Source of the DNA: Planotetraspora mira
GTDB taxonomy: Bacteria; Actinomycetota; Actinomycetes; Streptosporangiales; Streptosporangiaceae
Reading direction: 5' to 3'
NCBI RefSeq assembly: GCF_016863275.1
Contig: NZ_BOOO01000024.1
Coordinates: 172,729 to 236,728 of the forward strand
Length of the DNA: 64,000 bases
The translations under genes were made by a program, and so were the position numbers. Under the pieces are notes generated by a model. The model made no database searches. It was given only the letters and a program-made list of their open reading frames with translations, and was not told where the DNA came from. This document shows positions 1 through 8,589 of this stretch, in pieces (position 1 is the stretch's first letter; each line of letters starts with the position of its first letter).

Positions 1-554
1 GGGCGAACGCCGTCGATCACCCGTTCTTCATCATCTATGACCTCGCGATGGGCGGTGGCTTCCCCGCGGCCTTCGGTGGCGGTCCCAACGCCGCGACCGT
101 GTCCGGCGGGCAGATGAACATCGACTACGTCGCCGTCTACAACAAGCCTCCGGGCGGGGGCGGCGGCGGATCCAATCTCGCTCAGGGCAGGCCGACCACG
201 GCCTCCTCGATCGAGAACGGGAGCGTCACCGCGCCGAACGCCACGGACGGCAACACGGGCACGCGCTGGTCGAGCGGGTTCAGTGATCCGCAGTGGATCC
301 AGGTGGACCTCGGCTCGACCCGGACGATCAACCGGGTCGTGCTGAACTGGGAGGCCGCCTACGGCAGGGCGTTCCAGGTCCAGACGTCGAACAACGGCAC
401 CTCCTGGACGACCGTCTACTCGACCACCACCGGGACGGGCGGTGTGCAGAACCTCGCAGTCTCGGGCTCGGGCCGATATGTGCGGGTGAACGGCACCCAG
501 CGGGCGACGCCGTACGGCTACTCGCTCTGGGAGTTCCAGGTCTTCGGGACCTAG
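1..554 (+). CDS. Secreted GH16-type beta-glucanase with C-terminal CBM32/F5-8C domain (5' end outside window)
   Basis: Only the last 183 or so codons are present and the frame is open from base 3. The first part (FFIIYDLAMGGG ... MNIDYVAVYN) matches the last strands of GH16 laminarinase-type hydrolases. A glycine linker at about 150-170 leads into a discoidin-like domain starting NLAQGRPTTASS, with the family features DGNTGTRWSS, WIQVDLGS and a C-terminal YSLWEFQVFG. The protein probably cleaves beta-1,3- or mixed-linkage glucans outside the cell, with the CBM32-like domain binding the polysaccharide. The catalytic EXDXXE motif lies upstream of the window, so activity cannot be confirmed. A strong hairpin follows the stop. 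The next-but-one gene is another secreted carbohydrate-type protein with a LacI-like operator, consistent with a polysaccharide locus. Confidence 0.88.
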   Translation, partial: ANAVDHPFFIIYDLAMGGGFPAAFGGGPNAATVSGGQMNIDYVAVYNKPPGGGGGGSNLAQGRPTTASSIENGSVTAPNATDGNTGTRWSSGFSDPQWIQVDLGSTRTINRVVLNWEAAYGRAFQVQTSNNGTSWTTVYSTTTGTGGVQNLAVSGSGRYVRVNGTQRATPYGYSLWEFQVFGT

Positions 555-563
555 CGATCGGGC

Positions 564-608
564 GGGGTGCCGAGGCGAAGCCGATCCGCCTCGGCACCCC
601 GTTTCCGT
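564..608 (+). terminator. Rho-independent terminator of the GH16 gene
   Basis: Perfect 14-bp inverted repeat (564-577 and 587-600) with a 9-base loop, starting 9 bases after the glucanase stop and followed by a short T-containing run. Such long GC stems with weak U tracts are usual in actinomycetes. Confidence 0.85.
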
Positions 609-645
609 CGTTCACCTGACATCCCGCAAGCAGGCGAGAACATCT

Positions 646-657
646 GAGAGCGCTCTC
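646..657. promoter_or_regulatory. LacI-family operator-like palindrome (GAGAGCGCTCTC)
   Basis: Perfect 12-bp palindrome with the central CG typical of LacI/GalR operators. It resembles the CebR/CelR glucan-utilisation operator TGGGAGCGCTCCCA. It lies between the GH16 terminator and the LysE gene. A related site sits at 1909-1920 just before the next secreted protein. Which promoter it controls is not clear. Confidence 0.55.
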
Positions 658-822
658 TATCTCTCTTGCCGGGATCGTTGACGGCAATCGCCGACACCTG
701 TGATGGAATACAGGGCGGATGAGGGGACCGGCCGCAGACGATGCCGGTCCCGCCTTCCTGAATCGCCTCGGACCCGCCGGCCGGCCAGGAGTCCTGTCGC
801 GCCGCGACGGCACAATGGCGTC

Positions 823-1467
823 ATGACCATCCCCTCGGCCATCGCCTCCTTCGCCGTCGTCGCGGGTCTGCTGACCATCGTCCCGGGTCTCGACACGGCA
901 TTGGTGCTGCGCAGCGCCGCGACCCGTGGCCGAACGCATGCCTTCGCCACCGCACTGGGCATCAGCACCGGGGCTCTGGCCTGGGGTGCCGCCGCGGCCT
1001 GCGGAGCCACCGCCCTGCTGACGGTCTCTCACGGTGCCTACACGGCCCTGCGCATCGCGGGTGCGATCTATCTGCTGTGGATGGGCGTCGGGATGTTGCG
1101 CGCGCTGCGCGGAGAGCAGGTCCTCGCCGTGCGCCGGGATCCGCAGGCGGTGCGGCTGTCCGGCTCCTATCTGCGCGGCCTCACCACCAACCTGCTCAAC
1201 CCCAAGATCGGTGTCTTCTATACGGCGATGTTGCCGCAGTTCATTCCGGAGGGCGCCCCGCACCTGGCGACGGGACTCCTGCTGGCTCTGGTCCATGACA
1301 TCGAGGGGATGGCCTGGTTCGCCCTCCTGATCCTGGGTGCGCACCAGATCGGAGCGCTGTTGCGGCGCCTGCGGCTCAGCCGGCGGGCGGTGCGGCGCTC
1401 GATGGACGCGGTCACCGGAACGGTCCTCATCGGCTTCGGTCTGGAATTGGCTCTGTCCGAACGCTGA
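823..1467 (+). CDS. LysE family translocator (amino acid / small metabolite exporter)
   Basis: 214 residues, the usual length for the LysE/RhtB family. Hydrophobic segments run through most of the protein, starting at residue 5. Family signatures are visible: a GLDTALVLRSA stretch after TM1, TALGISTGALAWG in TM2, and LTTNLLNPKIGVFYTAMLPQF in the middle. The family exports amino acids or similar small molecules by proton antiport; the substrate cannot be read from sequence. ATG 823 is preferred over the upstream in-frame ATG at 700, which would add a 41-residue Arg-rich extension unlike the family. It is transcribed alone; a long non-coding stretch follows. Confidence 0.85.
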   Translation: MTIPSAIASFAVVAGLLTIVPGLDTALVLRSAATRGRTHAFATALGISTGALAWGAAAACGATALLTVSHGAYTALRIAGAIYLLWMGVGMLRALRGEQVLAVRRDPQAVRLSGSYLRGLTTNLLNPKIGVFYTAMLPQFIPEGAPHLATGLLLALVHDIEGMAWFALLILGAHQIGALLRRLRLSRRAVRRSMDAVTGTVLIGFGLELALSER

Positions 1468-1965
1468 AGGGCCACATCGGGAAACGCTCTCTTGCCTCGA
1501 GGCGGCGGGCGAAGAAGGAAGCGCGACCGGGGCGGCATCGCGAATTCGCCACGTCAACGGCATTGTGCCATTTCTCATGAGTGAGCCGATGCGATGACTG
1601 ACAGGAATCCCCGACGGATCGCAAAACCGGAATTGACGAGCAGGTTCTGAGGAAGTTTCACGTCGACGGCTCCTGGTGGCGGATCCTCCATGAGGTCAGG
1701 GCCTCAGGACGGAGCCGGAGCGACCCCGCCGTTCCCGCATGACCTGCGGAATGACACCCGCCGCATTCTCCCGAGAAGACTCCCGGCGCATGTCGTCCGC
1801 CCGGAGAAGCGGAGAGAACGAGAAAAGTGGCCATGGCGCGGACGCGATTAACCGGATAGAAATATCTCATCACTTCTTATCAGGCCTGACGTGAGTTCAC
1901 GCTGACCAGGGAGCGCTCTCTCGCTGGGAACCGGCGTCGGGCCGCCGTTCTCGATAGGCAGGTCG
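1468..1965. other. Intergenic region upstream of the beta-helix protein gene
   Basis: About 500 bases with no convincing gene on either strand. It contains a degenerate LacI-like sequence at 1479-1491 (GGGAAACGCTCTC) and a better one at 1909-1920. AT content rises around 1850-1885, which may hold the promoter of the following gene. Confidence 0.5.
1909..1920. promoter_or_regulatory. LacI-family operator-like site upstream of the secreted beta-helix protein
   Basis: GGGAGCGCTCTC: an 8-bp perfect core (GAGCGCTC) extended to 12 bp with one mismatched pair. It shares the core and outer bases with the perfect palindrome at 646-657 and lies 46 bases before the next start codon, a position suited to repression. 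Sugar-responsive control by a LacI regulator is inferred; no lacI-type gene is in the window. Confidence 0.55.
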
Positions 1966-3783
1966 ATGAGAACAGTCCGTGATCAGGGTGCGTGGAGAAT
2001 GGCGCGCGCACGTAGAGGCACCTCCTTCATCCGGCGTCTCGGCGTCACGGCCTCGGCGGTCGCGCTCACCGCCGCCGGGTTGGCGCCCATGACGGGCACC
2101 GCGGCCGCGCACACGAGCAGGCAGCCGGACTTCGGGCCCAATGTCTTCGTGTACGACCCGTCGACGCCCGTCGCGGAGATCCAGGCGAAGTTCGACCAGA
2201 TCTTCGCCCAGCAAGAGCACAACGAGATGGGCACCAATCGTTACGCCGTGTTGTTCAAGCCGGGGCAGTACGACGTCAACGCGCGACTCGGTTACTACAC
2301 CACGGTGGCCGGGCTCGGCCGGTCTCCCGACGACGTGGACGTCCACGGCGCGGTGCGGGTCGTCGGACAACCCGACCCGGGCTCCGCGGCAGGCATCTCC
2401 GCGCTCACCAACTTCTGGCGCTCCGCCGAGAACCTGTCGGTGACGCCGACCGACTGGTCGAACCAGTGGGCGGTGTCGCAGGCCTCACCGATGCGGCGGG
2501 TCCACATCAAGGGCATCCTCTGGCTGGAGCCGGGGAACGGCGGGTTCTCGAGCGGCGGCTACATCGCCGACTCCAAGGTCGACGGGATCACGATCAACGG
2601 CTCGCAGCAGCAGTGGCTGACCCGCGACAGCGTGCTCGGCGACATCTGGACCAACGGCGTGTGGAACCAGGTGTTCTCCGGGGTCACCGGCGCGCCCGCG
2701 CAGGGCTTCCCGAGCCCGCCGTACACGACGCTCGCGACCAGCCCCGTGACGCGGGAGAAGCCCTACCTCTACGTGGACGACGCGGGCCGCTACCGGGTGT
2801 TCCTGCCGGCCCTGCGGCATGACACCTCCGGCACGACCTGGGACGCCGGCCAGCAGCAACAGGGCTCGTCGGCGTCGATCGACGACTTCTACATCGCCAA
2901 ACCGGGCGACAGCGCGGCGAAGATCAACCTGGCGCTGCTGCTCGGCAAGAACCTCCTGCTCACTCCGGGCGTCTACCACCTCGACCAGCCCATCCACGTG
3001 CTGCGCAAGAACACGGTCATCCTGGGTCTGGGGATGCCGAGCCTGGCGCCGGACACCGGCAAGGCGGCGTTGCAGATCGCCGACGTCGACGGAGTCCGGG
3101 TCGCGGGCGTCCTCGTCGACGCCGGCAAGCGGGAGTCCGACACGCTCGTGCAGGTCGGCAGCCCGCTGAGCCATCGGGACCACTCCGCCAACCCGACCTC
3201 GCTCCAGGACGTGTTCTTCCGGATCGGCGGCCCATGGGTCGGCAAAGCCGAGACGAGCCTCGTGGTGAACAGCGACGACACGATCATCGACAACATCTGG
3301 GCGTGGCGCGGCGACCACGGCAACGGAATCGGCTGGACCCAGAACACCGCGGACACGGGCGTCGTGATCAACGGCGACGACGTGACGGCTTACGGTCTGT
3401 TCGTCGAGCACTACCAGAAGTACCAGACGATCTGGAACGGCGAACGCGGACGGACGATCTTCTATCAGAGCGAGTTGCCCTACGACCCGCCGAGCCAGGC
3501 CGCATGGACCAGCCCGACCGGCAAGGGCTACGCGTCGTACAAGGTCGGCCCCAGGGTGAAGTCCCACGACGCGTGGGGCCTCGGCGTCTACTCCTACTTC
3601 AACCAGGGAGTGGACATCCGCGCGGACCGCGGGATCGAGGCGCCGAAGACGTCGAAGGTCCGCTTCAACGACATGATCACGGTCTTCCTGGACGGCAGCG
3701 GCGGCATCGAGCGGACGATCAACGACGCGGGCACGCCCGTCGTCGGTTCGTACGGCACGAGCACCATCGTCAGCTACCCGTGA
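1966..3783 (+). CDS. Secreted right-handed beta-helix protein (pectate-lyase-like fold), probable carbohydrate-active
   Basis: 605 residues with an Arg-rich N-terminus and a hydrophobic stretch (VTASAVALTAAGLAP) ending near TAAAH, a typical Sec signal peptide. The mature part contains two blocks: an N-terminal one (NVFVYDPSTP, YAVLFKPGQYDV, TTVAGLG) and a second one from about residue 305 (GKNLLLTPGVYHL, VILGLGMPSL). Both repeat the 'profile-then-beta-helix' layout seen in GH55-like two-propeller proteins, with later coils such as DDTIIDNIWAWRGDHGNG. Actinomycete relatives are often labelled 'coagulation factor 5/8 domain protein' or 'adenylyl cyclase'; neither domain is visible here. An exo-beta-1,3-glucanase-like role fits the GH16 neighbour but is inference. 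Alternative start: ATG 1999. Confidence 0.75.
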   Translation: MRTVRDQGAWRMARARRGTSFIRRLGVTASAVALTAAGLAPMTGTAAAHTSRQPDFGPNVFVYDPSTPVAEIQAKFDQIFAQQEHNEMGTNRYAVLFKPGQYDVNARLGYYTTVAGLGRSPDDVDVHGAVRVVGQPDPGSAAGISALTNFWRSAENLSVTPTDWSNQWAVSQASPMRRVHIKGILWLEPGNGGFSSGGYIADSKVDGITINGSQQQWLTRDSVLGDIWTNGVWNQVFSGVTGAPAQGFPSPPYTTLATSPVTREKPYLYVDDAGRYRVFLPALRHDTSGTTWDAGQQQQGSSASIDDFYIAKPGDSAAKINLALLLGKNLLLTPGVYHLDQPIHVLRKNTVILGLGMPSLAPDTGKAALQIADVDGVRVAGVLVDAGKRESDTLVQVGSPLSHRDHSANPTSLQDVFFRIGGPWVGKAETSLVVNSDDTIIDNIWAWRGDHGNGIGWTQNTADTGVVINGDDVTAYGLFVEHYQKYQTIWNGERGRTIFYQSELPYDPPSQAAWTSPTGKGYASYKVGPRVKSHDAWGLGVYSYFNQGVDIRADRGIEAPKTSKVRFNDMITVFLDGSGGIERTINDAGTPVVGSYGTSTIVSYP

Positions 3784-3806
3784 CCTGACGCGATCCCCTC
3801 ATGTCG

Positions 3807-3846
3807 CGGCAGGCCGGTCCGGGTCATTTCCCGGGCCGGCCTGCCG
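3807..3846 (+). terminator. Hairpin terminator after the beta-helix protein gene
   Basis: 17-bp stem (3807-3823 and 3830-3846, one G-U pair in RNA) with a 6-base loop, 24 bases after the stop codon. Confidence 0.75.
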
Positions 3847-3925
3847 TACGAGGAAAACAGGTGGTGACGGCGATCGGATGCTTTGGTACAACCGGTGTTG
3901 ATATTGGTCGTACCGGGAGGGCGCC

Positions 3926-4363
3926 ATGACCGAGTCGGACGGCGCGGCGGCAGGCAGTGCGGCACGACGACGGCCAGCGGTGGCGTGGCGTGTGTCCCTG
4001 GTGCTGGCGGTGTGGGGGCTGTTCAGCGCCCTGTTCACGTACATGTATCTGGACGAGCTGATCAACCGTGACAGCTATGACCACGGCAACTCCAGCTACC
4101 GGGTCCCCTTCCTGAACTTCCCCGCCGCGCTCGTCGCCACCGTCACGATGCTGGTGCTCGCCTACCTGGTCTTCAGGGGTGGCACGAAGGACCAGACGCG
4201 GACGCTGAGTCAGATCACGGTGGCTGTGGTCGTGAGTGCGGTCCTGGGAGTGGCGGCGATGTTCGTGCGGCCGGAGGGAATCACGTTCTTCATGGCCGCG
4301 TTCGCGATCGTCGGCCTCATGGTCGCGCGCTCGCCGGACGTCCGCGAATGGTGCCGGTGGTGA
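3926..4363 (+). CDS. Small membrane protein of unknown function
   Basis: 145 residues. After a polar N-terminus there are four hydrophobic segments, roughly at residues 24-44, 68-88, 97-115 and 120-135, and a short Trp/Arg-rich tail (DVREWCRW). A GGGAGG ribosome-binding site sits 5 bases before ATG 3926. No catalytic or binding motif is recognised. It converges with the SRPBCC gene downstream, with 27 bases between the stops. Function unknown. Confidence 0.6.
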   Translation: MTESDGAAAGSAARRRPAVAWRVSLVLAVWGLFSALFTYMYLDELINRDSYDHGNSSYRVPFLNFPAALVATVTMLVLAYLVFRGGTKDQTRTLSQITVAVVVSAVLGVAAMFVRPEGITFFMAAFAIVGLMVARSPDVREWCRW

Positions 4364-4390
4364 CCGCGCGCATGAAGCGGTGGTGACCGT

Positions 4391-5020
4391 TCAGGCAGCG
4401 CCGGTGTAGGCGGCCGTCGTCCGGTCGGCGGCGGCCCGCGCCGTGGCCTCGTCCGTGCCCGTCGCGATGTCCGCGTCACCCCACCGCTCGCTGCTGAGAG
4501 TGATGAAGCGCTTCCCCTCCTCGGTCGCGAACCAGGCCGCTGCCTCCGCCGGATCCACGGCCTTCTTCGACGACAGGTGGAGCGTCAGGCCGATGAGGCC
4601 CATGTCCCAGCCGATGCCGACGGCGCCGGGGCCGAACTCGGTCCAGTGCTCGTCGACGTGTGCGGTGTGCTCGAGTTCGAACCGTGTGCCGCCATCGGGC
4701 TCGGCTGTGAGTCGCACTTCGATCCAGCTCACCATGTCGCCGTACTCCCAGGTGGCGGCGTAACTCTTCGGCGGATCGCAGCGCTCGATCAGGCCGCCCG
4801 CGTTGCCCTCGAGTTGGTAGCGGCCGCCGACGCGCAGGTCGCCCGACACCGGCAGGAACCATCGGGCGATGCGCTCGGGATCGGTGCAGGCGTTCCAGAG
4901 GTCGTCGACGGACGTGTCGTAGGCCTGGCTGATGGTCAGGACGCGCGCCTCACCCGCCTCCAGCACACGGGTGCCCAGTTGCCGCCGCACGGCGTTGATC
5001 TGATGGGTGACATCGATCAT
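4391..5020 (-). CDS. SRPBCC / AHSA1-family protein
   Basis: 209 residues. The START-like (Bet v1-like) ligand-binding fold is shown by LTISQAYDTSVDDLWNACT, PERIARWFLPV, GGRYQLEGNAGG and the C-terminal EHTAHVDEHWTEFGPGAVGIGWDMGL. The family is named for the activator of Hsp90 ATPase domain, but actinomycete members are mostly cytoplasmic small-molecule-binding proteins. They are often paired with an ArsR repressor; no ArsR gene is adjacent here, although an inverted repeat lies upstream. ATG 5020 is chosen because it has a GGAAGGG ribosome-binding site and gives the family N-terminus; an upstream ATG would add 31 unlike residues. Confidence 0.85.
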   Translation of the reverse strand: MIDVTHQINAVRRQLGTRVLEAGEARVLTISQAYDTSVDDLWNACTDPERIARWFLPVSGDLRVGGRYQLEGNAGGLIERCDPPKSYAATWEYGDMVSWIEVRLTAEPDGGTRFELEHTAHVDEHWTEFGPGAVGIGWDMGLIGLTLHLSSKKAVDPAEAAAWFATEEGKRFITLSSERWGDADIATGTDEATARAAADRTTAAYTGAA

Positions 5021-5097
5021 GGAGTCTCGCCCTTCCGGTGCGGGCCCACGGCCCTGCTTCGCACGCCGAGCGCGTGCACGACGGAAACTACTCTCGG

Positions 5098-5126
5098 CGC
5101 TTATATACGTCAACCCTTATAAGAGC
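5098..5126. promoter_or_regulatory. AT-rich inverted repeat in a divergent promoter region
   Basis: Arms around CTTATA (5100-5105) and TATAAGAGC (5118-5126) form an imperfect inverted repeat, and CTTATAAG itself is an 8-bp palindrome. It lies about 80 bases upstream of the SRPBCC start, between divergent genes. ArsR-type operators are often AT-rich repeats of this kind. The binding protein is unknown. Confidence 0.4.
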
Positions 5127-5320
5127 CGGTCGGAGCGCTGAGAAGTTCAGACGATCCCTCATGTATCCCGGACGATTGCGATAGGTCCCCGCCTGCGGAT
5201 GTCCCTAGCGTGGATGGCTGGGTGCGCCGTCTCGAAGGCCGCCCCACCGACGACTCCCGATCAGAGACATTCGGCGGGATGCGTATCGCGTGGGTTCTCG
5301 TCTTTTTTCGGAAGGTTGTC

Positions 5321-6163
5321 ATGAACGCTCGATCATTCCGTTTCGGGGTCAGTCTCCTTAACGTCGGTTCTTCCCGATCGGCCTGGCGCGCGCGGGTCCA
5401 GGAGGTCGCAGATCTGGGCTACGACGTCATGCAGGTGCCCGACCACTTCGGCGCGGTGGCGCCGTTCCCGGCGCTGGTGGCCGCGGCCGACGTGCCCGGC
5501 ATTCGGCTGGGGACGTACGTGCTCAACGCCGGCGTGTTGAGCCCGGCCTATCTCGCCCGGGACGTGGCCGACACATATCGGCTCACGGACGGCCGGCTCG
5601 AGCTCGGTCTGGGCGCCGGCTACGTGCCGGAGGAGTTCGCTGCGGCGGGCCTGCCGTTCGGCACGCCGGGGTCGCGTCTGCGCAAGCTCGAAGAGGTCGT
5701 CACGGGGGTGCGTGAGTTGCTGGCGGCCGAGGCCGACTCGCCGCAGCCGCCGATCATGGTGGCCGGTGCGGGCGACCGCATTCTCGCGCTGGCGGCCCGC
5801 AGTGCCGACATCATCAGTTTCCCGATCACGGCCGGCTTCGGTGAGGGCACCCCGGAGCAGGCTCTGAGCGCCCGTGTCGAACGCGTCCGCGAGGCGGCCG
5901 GCGAGCGGATCGGCGACATCGAGCTGAACCTGTTCGTGGCCGGCGCCGGCAACCGGCTCGCCGACATCGATCTTTCGGTGATCACGGCGGCCACGGGAAT
6001 GCCGCCTGAGCAACTGGCTGAGCTGCCGGGCGTCCTGGTGGGCTCGCCGCGCCAGATCGCCGACACCCTGCTGCGTTACCGCGAGGAGTTCGGCATCAGT
6101 TATGTCAGTGTCCTGGAGCCTCACATGAGGGTGTTCGCCGAGGTCATTCCGCTGCTGCGGTGA
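5321..6163 (+). CDS. F420-dependent LLM-class oxidoreductase (TIGR03621-like)
   Basis: 280 residues, a luciferase-like TIM barrel. Characteristic stretches are FRFGVSLLNVGSS at the start, VADLGYDVMQVPDHFG near residue 35, LGTYVLNAGVLSPAYLARDVADTYRLTDGRLELGLGAGY around 75-110, and GSPRQIADTL near the end. This pattern belongs to the bacterial luciferase-like family, whose actinobacterial members mostly use coenzyme F420. The substrate is unknown. ATG 5321 has a GAAGG ribosome-binding site 5 bases upstream; the frame stays open further upstream but without family similarity. It converges with a second LLM gene across a shared hairpin. Confidence 0.87.
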   Translation: MNARSFRFGVSLLNVGSSRSAWRARVQEVADLGYDVMQVPDHFGAVAPFPALVAAADVPGIRLGTYVLNAGVLSPAYLARDVADTYRLTDGRLELGLGAGYVPEEFAAAGLPFGTPGSRLRKLEEVVTGVRELLAAEADSPQPPIMVAGAGDRILALAARSADIISFPITAGFGEGTPEQALSARVERVREAAGERIGDIELNLFVAGAGNRLADIDLSVITAATGMPPEQLAELPGVLVGSPRQIADTLLRYREEFGISYVSVLEPHMRVFAEVIPLLR

Positions 6164-6209
6164 CGCGTCGCCTGCCGCCTGGCCTGGTCTGGCCTGGCTT
6201 GAGCAGACC

Positions 6210-6247
6210 CGGCCTGGCCGTCGCTCCTCCGGGTGACGGCCAGGCCG
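6210..6247. terminator. Bidirectional terminator between two convergent LLM genes
   Basis: Perfect 13-bp stem (6210-6222 and 6235-6247) with a 12-base loop, lying between the two stop codons, so it can act on both strands. Confidence 0.75.
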
Positions 6248-6252
6248 TTCGG

Positions 6253-7170
6253 CTATGCGGCCTCGCCGGTGGCGGCCTTGAGCTCCTCGATCAGGCCGAC
6301 CGCTTCCTCCACGTCGCCGGGCGCCGCGACGTTGGCGATGATCAGATGGTCCACGCCGGCGCCGTCGAGGCGGGTGATGTCCTCGGCGATCTGCCGCGGA
6401 GAGCCGCCGAGGAACGGCCGTCCCTCACCGAGCGGTTCCCTGACCAACGGCACGTTGGCGCGGGCGACCACGGTCAGCGCCGAGGGGTCGCGTCCCGCGT
6501 CGCGCGCGGCGTCGTGGAAGGCGGCAACGAGACCCTTCACGACCTCAGGCGACACGGCGATCGGATTCAGCCCGTCCGCGATCCGCCCGGCCCGCCGAAC
6601 GCCGGCGGGCGTCATCGCTCCCAGCAGGACGGGGAGGCGCTCCTGGACCGGCTTGGGGTTCACCTCCGACGCCGCGATCCGGTAGAAACGCCCTTCGAAC
6701 TCCACTGGGTCGGGACCCCAGCACGCGCGCATCGCCGCGACGACCTCGTCCATGCCCGCGCCCTTGCGCCGCATCGGCACGTTGGCCGTCTCGAACTCCT
6801 GCGGCATCCATCCCTGTCCCAGACCGGCGATCACACGTCCGCCGCTGAACTGGTCCAGGGTCGCGAACCGGCGGGCCAGCACCACCGGCGGGTGCAGCAG
6901 GGCGTCGACCACGCTGGTCCCCAGTTTGATCCGATTGGTCAGGGCGGCCACGTAGCTGAGCGTCTCCAGAGGCTCGAACGTCAGCCGGTAGGTCTCAGGG
7001 ATCCGTGCCATCGAGCCGTCGGGCTGCGGCAGTTCCGCGTACGGGCGCAGGAGTCGTTCGTAGGTCCACAGTGAGTCGTAACCGATCCGCTCCGCCTCCT
7101 GCGCGACGCGGGCGATGTTGGCGGGCGTGGCGAGCCGCCCGGATGTCGGAAGCGCGATGCCGAGTTCCAT
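6253..7170 (-). CDS. F420-dependent LLM-class oxidoreductase (TIGR03619-like)
   Basis: 305 residues with the complete luciferase-like barrel: MELGIALPTSGRLATP at the N-terminus, AERIGYDSLWTYERLL, LGTSVVDALLHPPVVLARRFATLDQFSGGRVIAGLGQGW, RKGAGMDEVVAAMRACWGP, and GSPRQIAEDITRLDGAGVDHLII near the end. The barrel and FSGGRVIAGLGQGW are typical of F420-dependent members. It is only distantly similar to the convergent LLM gene, so this is not a recent tandem duplication. Substrate unknown. Confidence 0.9.
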   Translation of the reverse strand: MELGIALPTSGRLATPANIARVAQEAERIGYDSLWTYERLLRPYAELPQPDGSMARIPETYRLTFEPLETLSYVAALTNRIKLGTSVVDALLHPPVVLARRFATLDQFSGGRVIAGLGQGWMPQEFETANVPMRRKGAGMDEVVAAMRACWGPDPVEFEGRFYRIAASEVNPKPVQERLPVLLGAMTPAGVRRAGRIADGLNPIAVSPEVVKGLVAAFHDAARDAGRDPSALTVVARANVPLVREPLGEGRPFLGGSPRQIAEDITRLDGAGVDHLIIANVAAPGDVEEAVGLIEELKAATGEAA

Positions 7171-7412
7171 GTGATTCCTCAGAGGTGGAAACGTAAAGGA
7201 TCTCCAGGGTGCAGCTTGCTTGATCAGGTTAACCCGGACCGGCTGGGAAGATCGGCCCAGAGTTCACGCGTGGGGTGTCCTGATTGAACCTGACGATTAC
7301 GTGTTAGAAAGCGCTGATTTCGCAGCTATTTTCACCGTTCGCGACATAGCGTCCGGCTAATGACCTGCGCGGGCTCGGGAACGCGTACGGCGAGCGGTGT
7401 CAGGAGGAGACG

Positions 7413-8237
7413 ATGGCCACAGTGATCGGGCTGACCTGTTACCCGATCAAGGGCTGCCGCGGAACGTCCTCCCCGGACGCGGACATGACGCAGGCGGGTC
7501 TCGCGCACGACCGCGCGTTCATGGTGATCGACGAGGGCGGCGTGTTCCGCAGCCAGCGGCGGGACCCGCGGCTCGCGCTCGTCCGCCCGGAGATCGAGGC
7601 CGCCGGGGAGTGGCTCACCCTCCGCGCGGACGGCATGGACACCGTGCGTGTGGAGGTGGATCTGACCTCCACCCGGCGTGACGTGGAGCTCTTCGGCGTG
7701 CGATACACGGGAGTCGACCAGGGGGACGCGGCGGCGGAATGGCTGTCCGAGATGCTCGGCCGGCCGAGCCGGCTCGTCCGGGTGCCGCCCGAGCATGATC
7801 GCGTCACCGACGGGCTCACACCGGGCACCTGTGGATACGCCGACAGCGGCGCCGTGCTGGTCGCGACGGTGAGCTCGCTGGCCGCGTTGAACACCCGGAT
7901 CGAGGCGCGGGGCGCCGAGCCGGTGCCGATGAGCCGCTTCCGGCCGAACATCGTGGTCGACGGCTGGGACGAGGCGCACACCGAGGACCGGATGCGCCGG
8001 TTCGAGGCCGGTGACGCCGAACTCGCCTACGCCAAGCTCGCCATCCGCTGCGCCGTCACCCTCGTCGATCAGGAGTCGGGCGGCAGGGCGGGCCCGGAGC
8101 CCCTCCGCACGCTAGCCGACTACCGTCGTGCGTCATCGGGCGTCGCCTTCGGGGCCAAGTTCTCGGTGCTGCGGCCGGGCAAGCTGTCCGTGGGCGACGA
8201 GGTGACCGTCACCGCATGGGGCGACTCCGCGTTGTGA
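7413..8237 (+). CDS. MOSC domain protein with MOSC N-terminal beta-barrel (YcbX-like)
   Basis: 274 residues. The N-terminal beta-barrel starts VIGLTCYPIKGCRG and includes AGLAHDRAFMVID and FRSQRRDPRLALV. The MOSC domain follows with SRFRPNIVVDG around residue 175 and the conserved Cys motif IRCAVTLVDQESG around 210. MOSC proteins bind the molybdenum cofactor or a sulfur carrier and in YcbX reduce N-hydroxylated compounds; the actual substrate here is unknown. Length and both domains are normal for the family. GGAGG lies 5 bases before ATG 7413. Confidence 0.88.
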   Translation: MATVIGLTCYPIKGCRGTSSPDADMTQAGLAHDRAFMVIDEGGVFRSQRRDPRLALVRPEIEAAGEWLTLRADGMDTVRVEVDLTSTRRDVELFGVRYTGVDQGDAAAEWLSEMLGRPSRLVRVPPEHDRVTDGLTPGTCGYADSGAVLVATVSSLAALNTRIEARGAEPVPMSRFRPNIVVDGWDEAHTEDRMRRFEAGDAELAYAKLAIRCAVTLVDQESGGRAGPEPLRTLADYRRASSGVAFGAKFSVLRPGKLSVGDEVTVTAWGDSAL

Positions 8238-8322
8238 GCGGCCGCCGCGGACATCGCTCCGATCCTGGAACTTCATTTCACGTTGGTTGTCCTGGGACTC
8301 CAGGCTCTTCACGATGGCGGTC

Positions 8323-8571
8323 ATGAGTGACCCCGAGGCGCAGCAAGAGCACCACCACGGCCCTCTCCACGGCCTGTCCGAGTTGATCGGCGAGCATCAC
8401 GACCGCGCCGTGCGCCGCCACGAGGAGGAGGCGCTCGCCGAGGCGGCGGAGCAGGCGGGCTTCGACCTCGAAACCGACATCGGGCATCCGACCGCACACC
8501 AGACGCCGGTCGGTTACGACGTGGAGACCGACATCGGCCTCGACAACGAGCCGCCGGAACTGCGTCGGTAA
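8323..8571 (+). CDS. Small hydrophilic His/Glu-rich protein, unknown function
   Basis: 82 residues from ATG 8323; ATG 8314 is also in frame. It is highly charged and His-rich (QQEHHHGPLHGLSELIGEHHDRAVRRHEEEA) and contains a duplicated D-x-ETDIG motif (FDLETDIGHP and YDVETDIGLD, residues about 48-70). No membrane segment or known domain is visible. The repeated motif and clean codon usage argue that it is real. The function is not known. Confidence 0.5.
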   Translation: MSDPEAQQEHHHGPLHGLSELIGEHHDRAVRRHEEEALAEAAEQAGFDLETDIGHPTAHQTPVGYDVETDIGLDNEPPELRR

Positions 8572-8589
8572 AGCTCCCTCACGACCGGC

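Noticed and set aside
328..1578. Long minus-strand open frame of 416 codons
   Set aside because: It covers the GH16 tail and LysE genes antisense; Arg/Pro/Gln-rich composition and no family features. High-GC shadow.
2485..3567. 360-codon minus-strand frame inside the beta-helix gene
   Set aside because: Antisense shadow rich in Arg, Val and His; the plus-strand frame has a signal peptide and family motifs.
1966..3783. Label 'adenylyl cyclase' or 'F5/8 type C domain' for the beta-helix protein
   Set aside because: Names known from database propagation; neither a cyclase nor a discoidin domain is visible.
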